Part shown: positions 1 to 11,982 of the stretch, piece by piece
How the letters are laid out: every line of letters begins with the position of its first letter
How positions within the stretch are numbered: position 1 is the first letter of the stretch
NCBI GenBank assembly: GCA_038373865.1
Contig: JAXGGA010001601.1
Span: forward strand, 62,001-126,000
DNA: 64,000 nucleotides
Origin: Uloborus plumipes
Lineage: Eukaryota > Arthropoda > Arachnida > Araneae > Uloboridae
Direction of reading: 5' to 3'
The notes under the pieces: generated by a model
The model's input: the letters and a program-made list of their open reading frames with translations, nothing else
The model's database searches: none
What the model was told of the DNA's origin: nothing
Translations under genes and position numbers: made by a program

Positions 1-1166
1 GTTGATTTTCGGTTGAAATAAAAAAATACCTAAAAAGACAGAAAATGAAAGGAAAAAAAAAACAGTTCATAAAGAAAAGGGTTCCTTCTAAATTTTATGT
101 CCTGAGTTGACCACAAAGAACAAGAGATTAATCAATTTATGAAATTAGGCAGATATTTTACTCAAAATAAAAACTCGAGAATTTCAAAAACAAATCTAAT
201 GGGCATATACAATTATTTCCTGAAAACAAACTTCTCGCCCAAATTCATTTTCACAAATTCTGTCAATATCCTGTTATATGTATCAGTTTTCACATATCAT
301 AATCAAGATCACTCATTTTTCTCAGATTAAACAAAAACACTTCGTTAAAAAGAACATTATTCTTACAATAAGCAGACATAGTTAACTCTAAAGTAATTCA
401 AAAGAAGCTGTGTTATCCATTGCTCACCAGTGTAATCTCAGCCAAGTGCAAGTTTTTCATACTGGTAAAAAACAATAAACAAAAAAGGTTGATGTTTATC
501 ATATTCATCAATTAAACATTTTTTTCACTTAAGTAGTACTTAAAATAAACTAAAGGGAGAATAGAATTACAGTATAGAAGAAGGAACGCCGTAAATAATA
601 CCAAAATAACAGAAACGTCATTTATTAGAACAGACATTTCGTTTCCCATTTCTTGAAATAAAAATATTTCATTGCTCAAGAGACTGACAAAAGATACGTT
701 CATCTCTCAATCTATCCATCTTTATAAATAAAATGCAGTTGGGAAAAGGGGAAGAATAGAAAGAAACTACACAAAAATGAAAAGATCTTGAAACACACAA
801 CCCTATCTACTTCATCCTATCCATTCGCTGTCTCTTAAGAACTGGAGCTACTTTTCGCTCAACATTTATTTTTACTTCAATGAGAATGCTCCCCATCTCC
901 CGAAAAAAAAAAGAAGAGAATAGAGATGTTACCACGGCTTCGACTCACCATGTCTTGTCCGGGCTTCCAACACGGCATGTTCACGGTCTCGTGCTCTAGA
1001 ATGTTTTTTTCCTCCCTGAATAAAGATACATTTACGTTGAACTCATCTTTTAGACATGCATTTTTTATGAGAAAGGTAAACTCACTGAGAAGTGTTTTTG
1101 ATCATATTATAATTTTTTTTTAAACCTACAGTTCTATAACAAGTAAATTTTGTTTTCCTACTACTA
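1..1166. other. AT-rich stretch, nothing recognised
   Basis: No open frame above about 65 codons, no recognisable domain and no repeat boundary is visible. There are short purine and T runs only. The first repeat of the window starts at its right edge. Confidence 0.6.
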
Positions 1167-1578
1167 CACTGCAAAAAATAAAGTGATGTTTTTACAGTAT
1201 AATACTGGCAGCAGAGGTTTAAGTTTGAAATTGTAAAATGCACAGTAATAAACCGTAAACTTAGCAATTTTACAGTTTATTACTGTAAAGCAGCAATTTT
1301 AGTTTGTCACCACAATTTTAATTTATTGCCTCAAAATTAGCTTTTATTATACTGTAAAAACAACAGTGTAATACTGGCAGCAGAGGCTACAGTCAAAATG
1401 CACGGTAATAAACTGTTAAGTTAGCAATTTTAGTTTTTTACTGTAAAATTAGCAATTTTACAGTTTAGTACTGTAAAAGTAACAATTTTAGTTTATTACT
1501 GTAAAGGTAGCCATTTTTTGCAGTTACCATAAAACTAGCTGTATTATACTGTAAAAACAAAATTTATTTTTTACAGTG
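1167..1578. mobile_element. CACTG-family MITE, copy 1
   Basis: The element runs from CACTGCAAAAAATAAAG to TTATTTTTTACAGTG and is flanked by TA on both sides (1165-1166, 1579-1580). The outer 40 bases are inverted repeats of each other and share the internal string TTTTTACAGTATAATAC. The interior is made of repeated short modules around CTGTAAAAT and its complement ATTTTACAG, separated by TTAGCA, TTTATTA or TGCACAGTAATAA. There is no coding capacity. TA duplication and TIRs suggest a Tc1/mariner-type non-autonomous element; the superfamily is inferred. Confidence 0.8.
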
Positions 1579-1747
1579 TATTTACACATAAGTAGCTCGC
1601 AAATTACAGTGACACCCTTTATGTTTGGCGTTTATATATATATTTTTTTTTTTTTATTTTACTAAAATTTTATGGATGTACTTTAGTTATTGTAATTTTC
1701 CTGATAAGCTCTGTTGCTTTAATATAATGCATTTATTATTTATAATG

Positions 1748-2520
1748 CAGGGTGTTCTAGAGTAGACTAACAGTTTACAAAAATTCATAACCGGAAAACA
1801 GTTGAAGTTGCAAAATTAGTTCCTTCAAAAATTCATGTGACAATTCATAAGTTTTTCTCCCAGAATTCCTGATTTTAGTTCAAAAAGTTTTCAATGTGTG
1901 GCGCTGTGGGCAGTAAGTCCGTTAATCGAAAACAAAAAAAAAAAAAAAAAAAAAAAAAAATAGATTGAAAATCGAGTTTTTTTACCCCAATTTTTTTATG
2001 AATGACACAATTTAATAAAATTTTTAAAAGGTCCATCTTCGGCTGCAATTGTTGATTGATTTAGCGGTTTTCAAGAAATTGTAATAATAATCCTCTAAGT
2101 TAAGAAATATTTTTTTCTAAAATCCTCTTCATATGATCTGTCATAAATTTTTCCTCTATGAATTTCTCTCTTAAGTTCGAATCTTTTCCGCCAACGCAGT
2201 ATATCGGCAAAATTTTCGAGCACTTGAGAAACTTGAAGAAATAATCGCTGACAAATGTGAAACTTCGTTGGTAATATTACTTTTCAAAAATTCAAAATTT
2301 CGAAAAACATAGCTAATGATTTCCAATTATTTCTCGTTAATTAATGGGCTTACTCTCCACAGAGCCATAAATTGGAACACTTTTGAACTAAAATTAGGAA
2401 TTCTGGGAAGGAAAACTAGCGAACTGCCATGTGAATTTTCAGCAAGAATTATTTTTATAACCATAACCGTCTTATTGTTATGAATTTTTGAAAGCAGCCA
2501 GTCTATTTCAGGACACCCTG
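1748..2520. mobile_element. MITE with about 190-bp terminal inverted repeats
   Basis: The left end starts CAGGGTGTTCTAGAGTAGACT. The right end, read in reverse complement, starts CAGGGTGTCCTGAAATAGACT. Similarity of the arms continues with gaps for about 190 bases, through shared strings such as CCCAGAATTCCT and TTTTAGTTCAAAA. A 27-base A run lies at 1934-1960. No clean target duplication is visible, so the superfamily is not assigned. No coding region is seen. Confidence 0.75.
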
Positions 2521-2625
2521 GAACTTATGATAAATGATTCATATACTGGAAATGTTAATTATCATCAATTGCAAACTTATTTAGCAAGGATTGGTCAGTT
2601 AATCTTTCAATTTATCCAAGCCATA

Positions 2626-2943
2626 CACTGCAAAAAATGAACTGTTGTTTTTACAGTATAATACTGGTAGCCGAGGTTCCAATTTAAAACTATAAAGTGC
2701 ACAGTAATAAACTGTAAAATAAGCAATTTTACAATTTCTTACTGTAACGTCAGCAATTTTAGTTTATTGCCGTAAAATTTAGCTGTATTACACTGTGAAA
2801 ACAACAGTATAATACTGGAAGCAGAGATTCCAGTTTAAAACTGTAAAATGCACGGTAATAAACTGTAAAATTAGCAATTTTACAGTTTACTACTATAAAA
2901 TTAGCTGTATTATACTATAAAACAACATTCATTTTTTACAAAG
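2626..2943. mobile_element. CACTG-family MITE, copy 2
   Basis: Starts CACTGCAAAAAATGAACTG after a TA at 2624-2625 and has the same CTGTAAAAT-type modules as the copy at 1167. The right end is worn (TTTTTTACAAAG in place of TTTTTTACAGTG), so its boundary is uncertain by a few bases. It is shorter than copy 1 because it carries fewer internal modules. Confidence 0.75.
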
Positions 2944-3636
2944 TTGCTCACATGTTATTTAAATAACAATTAAATCCATATCGTTAACGTTGCATTATTT
3001 TGTAATTTATTTAATTTTATTAATCATTTGTTAACCGTACTTTTGCCCATTAAAAAGATTGCTTTTGCACAATAAAATGCTTATGGTTCTCTAGAATATC
3101 CATTATTTAGACAGCAAGTAACTATATCTGTCCATTTGAAATCTGATCACATGTAGTCTAGACATTTATGTCATGCATTTCCGAATGAGTTGCAACCATA
3201 TCTTAGTTCTACAAAAATAATGTATTGATTCTTGAATAATAATAATAACAATAATAATATATCTACATATTAAATGCTCTTACAATAAAAGTAATTGAGC
3301 TTGAAAAATGACCTAAGCAAGAGAGATTGTTAATATCACGATAGTCGTACACGTATCACATTACTCGAGGCATACAGGTGTCCTTCTCCACTTCGCGCTT
3401 TGAATTTCGTAGGTTCACTCTCGCATTTTTTCCCTCCGAATTTATTCATTGGTGCTTTATAATAGGCATTGGTTAACTTTTTCCTTAAGAAAAGTAAATT
3501 GATTTTAAATAAGGCAACTTTTCTTTGGAGCTGGTGATAGTCAACTGAAGGAGTTTGGACGAATAAAAACGCTGAAGAAAGCTATCGCCATCAGCTTTCA
3601 ATCGTTAATTACTCATGTGAATATTACTGTATTATA
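2944..3636. other. AT-rich spacer, nothing recognised
   Basis: No gene or element is recognised. A short AAT-type tract lies near 3237-3262. Confidence 0.5.
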
Positions 3637-3938
3637 CTGTCTGTCCGTAAAAACCGCGCCTAGCACTCGCGAACCATTTCACTTAAAAAGGGGTGATGGG
3701 TTGTAAGTGGGAACTTTCCGAAATTTTCAATTTAAAACTTGCATTTACTATCCTTTTGACATATTCAACTAAATTACGTATTTGAAATTAGCACCGTTCT
3801 ACGTTGTTTGATACGTCTCAAAATTATGTTTCTTCCCCTTAATGTTATCTTACCTATCACCTCTAATTTGGTAAGATCAGAGAAGACCTGACGTATGCGT
3901 AAATACGCGAAAGGTTTCACCTGAGAAAATTTAGACAG
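3637..3938. mobile_element. CTGTC-family MITE, copy 1 (empty site)
   Basis: Begins CTGTCTGTCCGTAAAAACCG and ends TTTAGACAG, flanked by TA at 3635-3636 and 3939-3940. Over its whole length it matches the element at 15509-16149, sharing GACATATTCAACTAAA and GATCAGAGAAGACCTGA. This copy lacks the 317-bp insertion present in the other and so shows the ancestral sequence around TCTTCCCCTTA. No coding capacity; a TA-target element by inference. Confidence 0.78.
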
Positions 3939-3940
3939 TA

Positions 3941-5613
3941 ATGTATTTGTAAATAGTGTTCAACTACTTGTTGTTTACAGTAAACGTTACCTTCAATAGG
4001 AATGAATGCAGAGATGGATCGTGAAATATCGTATCTGACTTTCATTTACTTCAACATCAAGCACGTTACACTGTTTCATTGATTGGTGATGGTGTAGAAG
4101 AGCCTTGTGTATGTATGAATCTCAGTGCAGAGTACCAACACGTGAAAATGTGATGATATTTTCTCCGTTTTCTGGATGACGTTTCAATTTTACCGTAAAC
4201 ATGCACACATATCATATGCATGCGAAAGTACAATCGGCATCACTAAAACACAATTTTGAAAAATGTAAAAAATAGAAAAGAAAAAACTCCAATGTAGAAA
4301 TATTGCCTCCAAATTTGCCAAATCGTCAGCAAAATTTGTCGAATAAGCTAATGTTTTGGAGGTCACCTCGAACTCCAGTGACCTGTGATATCAAGGCGCC
4401 CAAAGTCATTCTAACGCAACTGTTCAAAACACTGCATAATTTTGATAAACAATGCAGAACGAGAAATGAACAAGCAAAAACTAAAGTTCCATATCGCATG
4501 AATTCTGAAAGGACTTCATGAATATATTGCGAGAGCTCTCTGTTGAAGAATATCTATCTCCACAAAAGCAGTCGTCAGTCACAACAGAAAAATATTCATT
4601 TCGTATCTGTAATATTTGTTTATGCATATCTGATTAACATCAACCAGAAAAATGCACGAATAGTTTTATTCATGCAGAAATTACTATCGAATATGTTGTT
4701 TGTCTTCTGGCAACGAAAAACGAAACCGTTTTCATATCAATTCGATTAAAACTAGAAATGTTTTTTTTTCTTTGTTTTTATCTGTGTCCAAATGGTTATT
4801 CAAGAATAAATTTCATCTCCGTGCAAATACGAAACGGAGACTTTTGATAACGTTTTCAGAAATGAAATAGAATTCGAAATTGGTTTTGAAATATGTTTTA
4901 CTTTTTATTTATTTGTTATTAATTCAATATTCTGAAGAAGCCTTAGATTTTATACGTTTTATCGGGAACCAATGGATTAGAAGTTAAATCAAATGGCGTT
5001 ATATATTGAAGTTTTTTTTTTTTTTTTTTTTGATGGCAGTTTACCAATGGTAGGACATTTTAATGAAATTTCTTTCATTTCAGTTCTGAACCGTTCTTAA
5101 TATATATAGTTCATTACCTTCTGAATTGTTATTAAATGATAATAACTTAATAAATAAAGGTTAATAGGATTTGTTTTTGGAACCACATTTTCATCCATTT
5201 TTTAAAGTTGTGTAAAATAACGACCAAAATGAAAAAAAAAAAAAAACTGAATTTTGATGAATTAAAGTAATTCCATTAATGAAATTCGACTTATAACCGA
5301 TAAACTCAATTTATTTTTCAGAACTAATTAACTTATTTCTCAATCAAAAAAGCCATTTAGGTGTTAACTATGCTTTAAAATGTTTTAAAGTTTCACAAAT
5401 TTCACTTTATCATTTGATAAATTTTATTTATTTTAAATGCAATAATAAATATTATTTTATATTTTAAAGACTTCGTTGGAACCACCTAATATTTATCGTC
5501 CGAAGTATTGATTGTTTGAAATTCATTATATTTTTTTTATTTCGGGAATAATTTCTGTAGTGGCAATTCTTAGTTTTCTCGATTATGTTCTCTATTATTA
5601 TTTTAAAAATATA
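3941..5613. other. AT-rich stretch, nothing firm
   Basis: A few codons near 4350-4400 faintly recall the end of a mariner transposase but are too short to call. A T run lies near 5012-5032 and an A run near 5231-5245. No other structure is recognised. Confidence 0.45.
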
Positions 5614-5615
5614 TA

Positions 5616-6330
5616 GTGTGGACGCCGCTTTATGTGATCGCGGTTAATGTTATCAGATTCGCTAATTCCGTCCGATGGTCTATAAATCGATGAAAAACCC
5701 ATTTATTATAATCAAAACTTGGTTTAGTTTTATCAATTTAAGATTTTTTTTTTATTAGTGACGAAATGAAAAAAAAAAGCTCTCTCTTTTGTTTCTGCTT
5801 TTGAAATATTTTCTGAGATCTTGTGAGAAAACGTATTTATACCAACCCGTTATGAAGCTCAGGATTTCGAATATTGGACAGAGATTGGTGAGAAAATTAG
5901 AATTTACTGCATTGATAGCTGACATTATTTGCGGAATTGTCATAAAGATCAAACTTCTACATTAGATTCGGATGATGATGATCTCAATAGTGTCGTCGAG
6001 AAAATAGATCCGACTGCTGTTCACGAGAGTGCGAACCGGGTGGAGGGTGGTACCGAGCAATTTCGTACTCAATGCAATAATGAAAAAATTTTAATGAATT
6101 GCTGCGTAAGCGTAAACAATCGACGATTTCTTCTCTGCAAGTCAATAATTTACATATTGTATTAGTTTAATTTGTTTTCCTTGTTACCATATTTTTTTTT
6201 CGTTAACTGCATTCATTTCACATTTAGAACATATGAATTTAAATTAACTTTTATCGTTTATTATAATCAATCGGTTATTTTAATCAAACCACTTGCGTCT
6301 AAATGTGATCTCATCAGACGGCGTCTACTG
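5616..6330. mobile_element. Possible pogo/Tigger-like element relic
   Basis: The left end GTGTGGACGCCG and the reverse complement of the right end, CAGTAGACGCCG, match at 9 of 12 positions, and both are flanked by TA (5614-5615, 6331-6332). Inside, a plus-strand open frame (5929-6165, 78 codons) carries an acidic patch (SDDDD) and no recognisable catalytic segment. Acidic tails are known from some pogo-type transposases, which with the TIR shape prompts the name; this is an inference. No DDE triad is visible, so at best this is a non-autonomous remnant. Confidence 0.4.
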
Positions 6331-6332
6331 TA

Positions 6333-8552
6333 TCATTTAATTCTACTCTGATAAAGATTAACGTATGTAAAATAATTTATAACAATATAATTTGAATATT
6401 TTTTTTTGCGCTCTTATTTACTTTTCCGTGGATTTTTCAGATCCTAAAAGAAATTTTGGGAAAATTCGCAGCACCAATCAACTACAGCGGGCAGTGCAGC
6501 AACTGTTTAATGGAAGCTGAAAATATTAAAACGAATATATAGCATAGCCTATGAATTAATGGATGACAAATAGATTTATAATATTTGATTCAAAAAAAAT
6601 GTTGTATTTTGCTTCAATTGGAATTCAAATTTATTATTAAAAATATCAGTCTTAAGCTATCGAATTATTTTTCGCAATTTTTAAGTTTCTAACCTGAAAA
6701 ACACTTATAAGTCATTCTTTGGAAAAAAAAATGTGCATGAATGTATACGTTTTTCTTAAGATCGTGAGTCTAAATGCAGCTATTAAGTTAGCTAAAAGAT
6801 TCCTTTTTGGAAAGTTATGTAGTGAAATTCATAAATCGAATATCTCTCTATGCTCCAAAGATAAAACTTGCATGAAGATAACTGCCGCTAGTTTTTCGGG
6901 GAAAAAAAATAAATCACAATTAAAATAATAAAATTTGCTCTCCACCGGTAATAGAGTGAAACTTATTTGAGACAAATAGCGAAAACACCAATTTTTAGAA
7001 ATTTAACCCTTTAAATGTTGATCACAATGCAAGGTACACGGTTATAACAGTAAGCAGTCTCGATTTACCATTGCTTCCATTTTTGTTTAATGCAGAAACT
7101 TATGTGAACGATAATAACGAAACTATCCCCCAAGCATCCAATCCAAAATCCATTTTTCAAAAGATATTCAGCTCTCCTTTTTACGTAGAAATATGCTATG
7201 AAAAGTCTCTATTTCATATTTGCATGGAAATGCATCCAATTTTCAAACAAATTCCTGGAAAAAAAAATCAGACAGTGCAATTTTCTACATGACTAGAAAT
7301 GCTAGGATAAACAAAAGGTTTATCCATTGGAAACGGTAAAGGAAAAGGTTTAGATCGAATTGCAGTCTATTTATTCGAGTGTGCGCAGTGTCCTCTCAAG
7401 CATATTTTTGATTGTTTCTAATCCTCTAACATCAATGTGCGTTTCAAATTAGAAGTTTAGTGGAGAACGACGTTTAACACATGAAAGGGTCAACAATTTT
7501 TAAATGACCCCTTACATGACCAGAAGCTGTTTGCACTATTTTCGAACAATTTTAGGCTACTATCACTGTGAATTTTACTTATTTATTTAAGTCTTTTTTA
7601 TAAAGCGAATATTGGGCTGTCTTTTCATTTTTTCTAAAATTGTTTAATTTATGAATTTTTGTAGTTATATGTACGACAGCAAGTAGGAGCAGTGCTTTGG
7701 TACTTCAAGATTACCATGACCGATGGCTTGCTTTGTAACGGTCTAGGTGAGAGGGAAAATGGAGCCTTTTTTTCGGCAGGCACTTTCATGGGGGGCTTTT
7801 TAAAATTTAAGTGTGTTGCTGCTGGGATGCGAAATGGATTATTCTACCAAATTCTAGAAAATACATAAAATAATTGGCAAAATATTATTCAAAAAAACTT
7901 GCAGCGAAGTACTTGTGATACATTTTTTTAAGGATAGGGTAGAAAAGTGCACCTCCTGTCGGTACTCAGGGACATAAACATGAGATAAATATTTTCCGTG
8001 ACGTATTCTATAGTTAGTTTTGCATTTTTTTTTCTTTTGTAATAAACTTTATTTTATTGTTCAATGGCAAAAGACTGAAAGTAAATCCCCTTGCACCCCC
8101 CTCCATAAACATTTAGCGATTACAGCCATAAACATGATTCAGTATTTTTCATATGTATTTTTTTGGTTTTTAAGTAATTTGTAGTTTTCTTTTTCCCTTT
8201 TAGTTAATTAAATTTCATTTTTGAATGCAGTGGCATGAGAGGATACCTTTACATCTCTCTGCCGGCACTAGTTAACATAAACGCGTAGGATTAATACTTT
8301 TGTGATGCATTTTGTATTTTTGAAAGTATTTTGTATTTGGTCCTTTTTTAAAGTTATTCGGTACACTGAATTTTCCCCTACGGATGAGACCTGCTTCAAG
8401 CATCTAGTTTTTCGATTCAAAGCTACAACTTCTTTAAATAGCTCATTTCAATGTTCTTGATGTGATGTGATATATTTTTTTTATTTTACTTAATATAGCG
8501 TTGCTTTGAGCATATTCAATGTCAATATTTCCACGCTTTTTAAAATTCCTCA

Positions 8553-8590
<38 letters not shown>

Positions 8591-8871
8591 GAATAAGTAA
8601 GGTTGACCAAGCACGCCGGAAATTTCGAATTTTCCAGCATAGTTCAAGGTACCGGATAGTTCAAAGTTCATTTCGAAGCGAAACAAAAATTAATTTCTCT
8701 CCTCAGTTTCAATTGCAAAGCATACCACTATAAGGAAAAATAATAATAAACACCTTTCTCAAAAACAAACCAATGAATTTCAGATCTCCGAGACGAAATA
8801 AATCACGGTGGTTTGATGGCCTGTTATCTTGCTATTATTTATTAACATTTTCAAAAAGTTAAATCGTTTAA
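6333..8871. other. AT-rich stretch with a TA microsatellite
   Basis: A TA dinucleotide run of about 15 units lies at 8556-8586 and generates overlapping spurious frames on both strands. A 73-codon frame at 7071-7292 is not recognised. Nothing else can be supported. Confidence 0.5.
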
Positions 8872-9010
8872 TCTATATACATAAAAGACTACTTTTGTAT
8901 GCGTATATCCGGGGTAAACTTCCAAACTACTGAACCGATTTTAACCATTTTTTCATCGTAGATAGCTGCAGTAACAGGGAGCAGGATAAGCTACAATTTA
9001 TTTCTAAAAA
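8872..9010 (+). mobile_element. Helitron left-end fragment
   Basis: Begins TCTATATACATAAAAGA directly after an A, the usual Helitron 5' form (A, then TC). It shares this start with the element at 40084 and, more distantly, the one at 25710. It is followed by the phrase ACTGAACCGATTTTAACC, related in position and wording to ACCGCTGCACCGATATGG in the 25710 copy. No CTAG terminus with a hairpin is found before the mariner element at 9415, so the right boundary is arbitrary and the copy is probably truncated. Confidence 0.5.
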
Positions 9011-9414
9011 GCTTAGTTTAAAAAAGTTATTATGGAAAATAGTAAATTTCATATAGTTTCCCCATTAAATGATTAAATTTCAGTCCATTGTTGCAAAAAT
9101 TTGTTGCCTGGTAACAACAATATTAATGGCGATCATAATGAAAATGTGAACCAAGGCTTCTCTGGAGTAAGTATGAAATTTATTGCTTTCTTAGGATTTT
9201 TAGATTCATCTGTGCCAATAATCGCTAACGAGACTAAATAAAAAGGAAATTGATTTTGGCAACAGTTAGAGAACAGAAAATGTTTATAGTCAAAAAATTT
9301 CTAAGGTACATAATGTATGTATTCACCAATGTAGTCACAAGGATATAAACTAATGATGGGACTTATTTTACGTGTAATGTTTGGAAATACTTGACTCCAG
9401 TGCGATTGATTTTA

Positions 9415-10304
9415 CAGGGTGCGACAGAGAAACTTGCTGATTTTAATTGGATGCTAATTAGCAAGAAGTGGTCGGAAAGGAGTGGGAAGAGTCTCATTTT
9501 AAAGAGAAAGTCCTGAAGTTTTGTTATCTTATAGTTTAGTTGTCGCCGTGCGTTGGACAAAGGAGCAACGAGCGTTCGCCGCCGAATCTTACTTTTCAAA
9601 TAATCTATCGCCACTCAACGTGCCTTCTGAACTCGGTTCAAAATTCAGCCCGTTGTTCCCATTCCTGGCTGGGAATCGACTGTTTTGTGGGTGAAAACAT
9701 TCAGGGAAAGTGAAAGTGTGGCAAACAGAGGCCCAGGAGGTCAACGGATTTCCAGAACCCTAGAAAACGTCGAAAAAGTGAGGGAGTCGTTTTTGCGCTC
9801 TCTCAGGCGTTCGGCGCGTAAACACGCCGCTGCTTTGGGGATTTTTGATTGGACACTGAGACGAATTCTTCACAACGAACTCCAGTTTCAGCCCTACAAA
9901 CTTGCTGTGGTTCACCAGTTGAGTGATAACGTCTCCTTGAAAGGTGACGTACCGTGGCCGGCCCACTCTTCCGATTTGACACTCTGTGACTATTTTTTAT
10001 GGGGGTATCGCAAATAGATCGTTTACAACGACAAGCCCCGGACCCTGCAACGCCTGGAGATTAACATCCGGCTTGCTATCACCAACATCCCATCAGTCGA
10101 TATGCTCGAAAGAGTACAACAAATCTAGGGTACATGAGTGCTTCATTAACAGGGGCCGTCATTCTTCCCGATGTAGTTTTTTAATCTAACAAATATAAAA
10201 ATTCAGAATGGGTACCATATCTTATAAAAAGTAGTAAACTGATACATGATGTACTTTTCCCTTAGTTGACTTTTCAAGTCTGCAAGTTTCTCCGCCGCAC
10301 CCTG
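9415..10304 (+). mobile_element. Deleted mariner-family element
   Basis: The left end is CAGGGTGCGACAGAGAAACT. The reverse complement of the right end is CAGGGTGCGGCGGAGAAACT, continuing to TTGC. A TA duplication flanks it at 9413-9414 and 10305-10306. The 890-bp length, against about 1.3 kb usual for intact mariners, fits the internal deletion seen in the transposase. The boundaries are secure; activity is excluded by the broken coding region. Confidence 0.88.
9548..10128 (+). pseudogene. Mariner transposase relic, frameshifted and internally deleted
   Basis: An intact relative would be a DDE/D transposase that cuts and pastes its own element at TA sites in the nucleus. The N-terminal helix-turn-helix region starts near 9548 in one frame (VRWTKEQRAF). 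The frame then shifts, and from about 9685 a second frame shows VKTFRESESVANRG and later RSARKHAAALGI and ILHNELQF. After YKLAVV the middle of the protein, with the first catalytic Asp residues, is missing. Reading resumes at VPWPAHSSDLTLCDYFLWGY, the usual segment around the last catalytic residue. A stop (TAG) follows at 10015-10017, and the tail continues in frame (VYNDKPRTL) to a stop at 10126. Dead by at least one frameshift, one stop and one deletion. Confidence 0.82.
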
Positions 10305-10306
10305 TA

Positions 10307-11500
10307 TCAAGCATTCGATTACTAACATTTTCGCGATTTGACGTCTAAACATTTATTTCGTAAGACCTTGTCAGTGCATTGTGTATATTGATAAGGTGTG
10401 TGTATAGACATAGCGAAAATGATATCTGCACTGAGCAGCAAAAACAGAAACCACTTCTTAATGTTTTATGACTCTATAGTTGGCACTTTTTTCAAAAATT
10501 TTATTTTAATAGTTCCCGTCCACAAATGACCATAAAACAATGTATTTAGATAATTTATGTTGCAACAAATTATACCTTGCGACAATAATTCAATTTTCAC
10601 AAAAAGTGCAGATTAGATTTTTGTGCTTGGCACACAAGTACATGATTTCGATCATTTTAAAAGTTTTTAGTGTTCTTGGGATAGTATTAAGTTATTTTTT
10701 CCGATGTCAAATTTTTCGACCTGCCGGAAAGGACCAGGTACGGGTCATAGAAAATCAGGTGACCCTCGAATTTTGCGGCATGCCGGCTAATACGGGGAAA
10801 TACGGTACAAAAAAGATGAAGAAGAAGAAAAACTCGAACTGTAGCTTCAGTTTTTTAAGAACGCCTCGATTCATATCAGAACTGCTGAAATTAGATTTTC
10901 AACATAAAATAAAACTTCATCGAAAGAAACGCAAAACGAATCGTACCACGCAGATCTTATTTCTCTCGTTTTCTGATTTTTCAGAAGTTTCAATATAGTA
11001 TTCTATTTTTAAACATATGAACATATGATGCACTTTTCCAGTATTTCCGTCTCTGCAAACAAAATTCGAAGGACAATATCTACAAATAATGGAAAAAAAG
11101 AATCACGTTCTATTTAGAATTTTTTACATTCGCTTATAGTTTTACGGTGAAATTTATCATTTGCTCTTTTTGACTAAGAGTAAAAATCTAGTTCGGATAA
11201 ATTATAATAACGCAGCTAGTTTTCTCTTAATTCTAAACTGACTTTTCAGATTTTGGGAGTGAAATGACTCGAGTTCTATATTTAGATGAAGATTAGTTTG
11301 AAAATTTGAGGAATAAAACATTTTTCACTTATACTTTCAATTTCAATGTAATTTTTTAGAGGTAACACCATGAAAGGGTTTTAATAGTTATTGCGCAATG
11401 AAATTCTAAATGGATTTCTCAAAGATGCAAGGCTTGAATCTTACCAAATTCCAAAGCAAATTTTCTTACATTAATAGCAAGAGAGTGCTTCTGATTTGTT
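10307..11500. other. Unassigned stretch with the window's longest open frame
   Basis: A plus-strand frame at 10540-10998 (152 codons) is the longest uninterrupted frame in the window. I recognise no domain. It has a hydrophobic stretch around residues 38-54 and a Lys-rich stretch around 92-97, then Arg/Lys-rich sequence near the end. Lack of homology by eye and AT-driven composition make a chance frame more likely than a gene. Confidence 0.4.
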
Positions 11501-11508
11501 CTTCAAAC

Positions 11509-11974
11509 CAGGGGTGCCCATTTCCCCAAGCTCAGTGACGCAAATTACCCCGCCCCCCCCCTACCAAAAAAAAATCATAACCCTCTTGTTCTTTTTATTT
11601 TTACCTCTCTTTTTTATTTTATTTATTTTTAAAATAATAACTATTAATTTTTTATATATTATTAATCATTTAAAAGTTCGAATTATGCACTGAATGGAAT
11701 TGCTCTTTTTCCTTTCCAGACATTCCAAGCACACGTACACGCGCGCAAAAAGTAAGTAAATAAATAAATAAATAATAATAATGAATAAAAGAAATAATTT
11801 AAATTAAAAGAAAAAATGAATGAATATTTTTTATTAAAAAATCCGTAAATAATTCAAATTTAAAAAAGTAATTATGAATAATTTCAATAAATAAATAAAT
11901 TAGTTTAAAAAATCACCCCCCCCCTCCCAAAAAAATTGACGGAGCAACATACACCCTCACAGTGGGCACCTTTG
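11509..11974. mobile_element. hAT-type MITE with 8-bp TSD
   Basis: The left end is CAGGGGTGCCCA and the reverse complement of the right end is CAAAGGTGCCCA. The exact 8-bp duplication CTTCAAAC flanks both sides (11501-11508, 11975-11982). TIRs of this form with an 8-bp TSD are diagnostic of the hAT superfamily. The interior is C-rich near both ends and otherwise simple AAAT/TTTA sequence, without coding potential. A single non-autonomous insertion. Confidence 0.88.
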
Positions 11975-11982
11975 CTTCAAAC

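Noticed and set aside
2165..2190. AAGTTCGAATCTTTTCC as a tRNA T-arm
   Set aside because: No acceptor, D-arm or anticodon arm can be paired upstream, and it lies within a MITE.
4340..4420. Phrase FWRSPRTPVTCDI resembling the mariner block W..RSPDLTPCD
   Set aside because: Only about a dozen residues with gaps, no second motif and no TIR nearby; chance cannot be excluded.
8443..8733. Overlapping frames on both strands
   Set aside because: Created by the TA dinucleotide run, which reads Ile-Tyr in either direction.
8872..9412. Complete Helitron
   Set aside because: The left end is convincing but no CTAG terminus with a hairpin was found before the mariner insertion.
10540..10998. 152-codon open frame as a possible gene
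   Set aside because: No domain, no splice context, composition-driven Lys and Phe runs, and no relative in the window.
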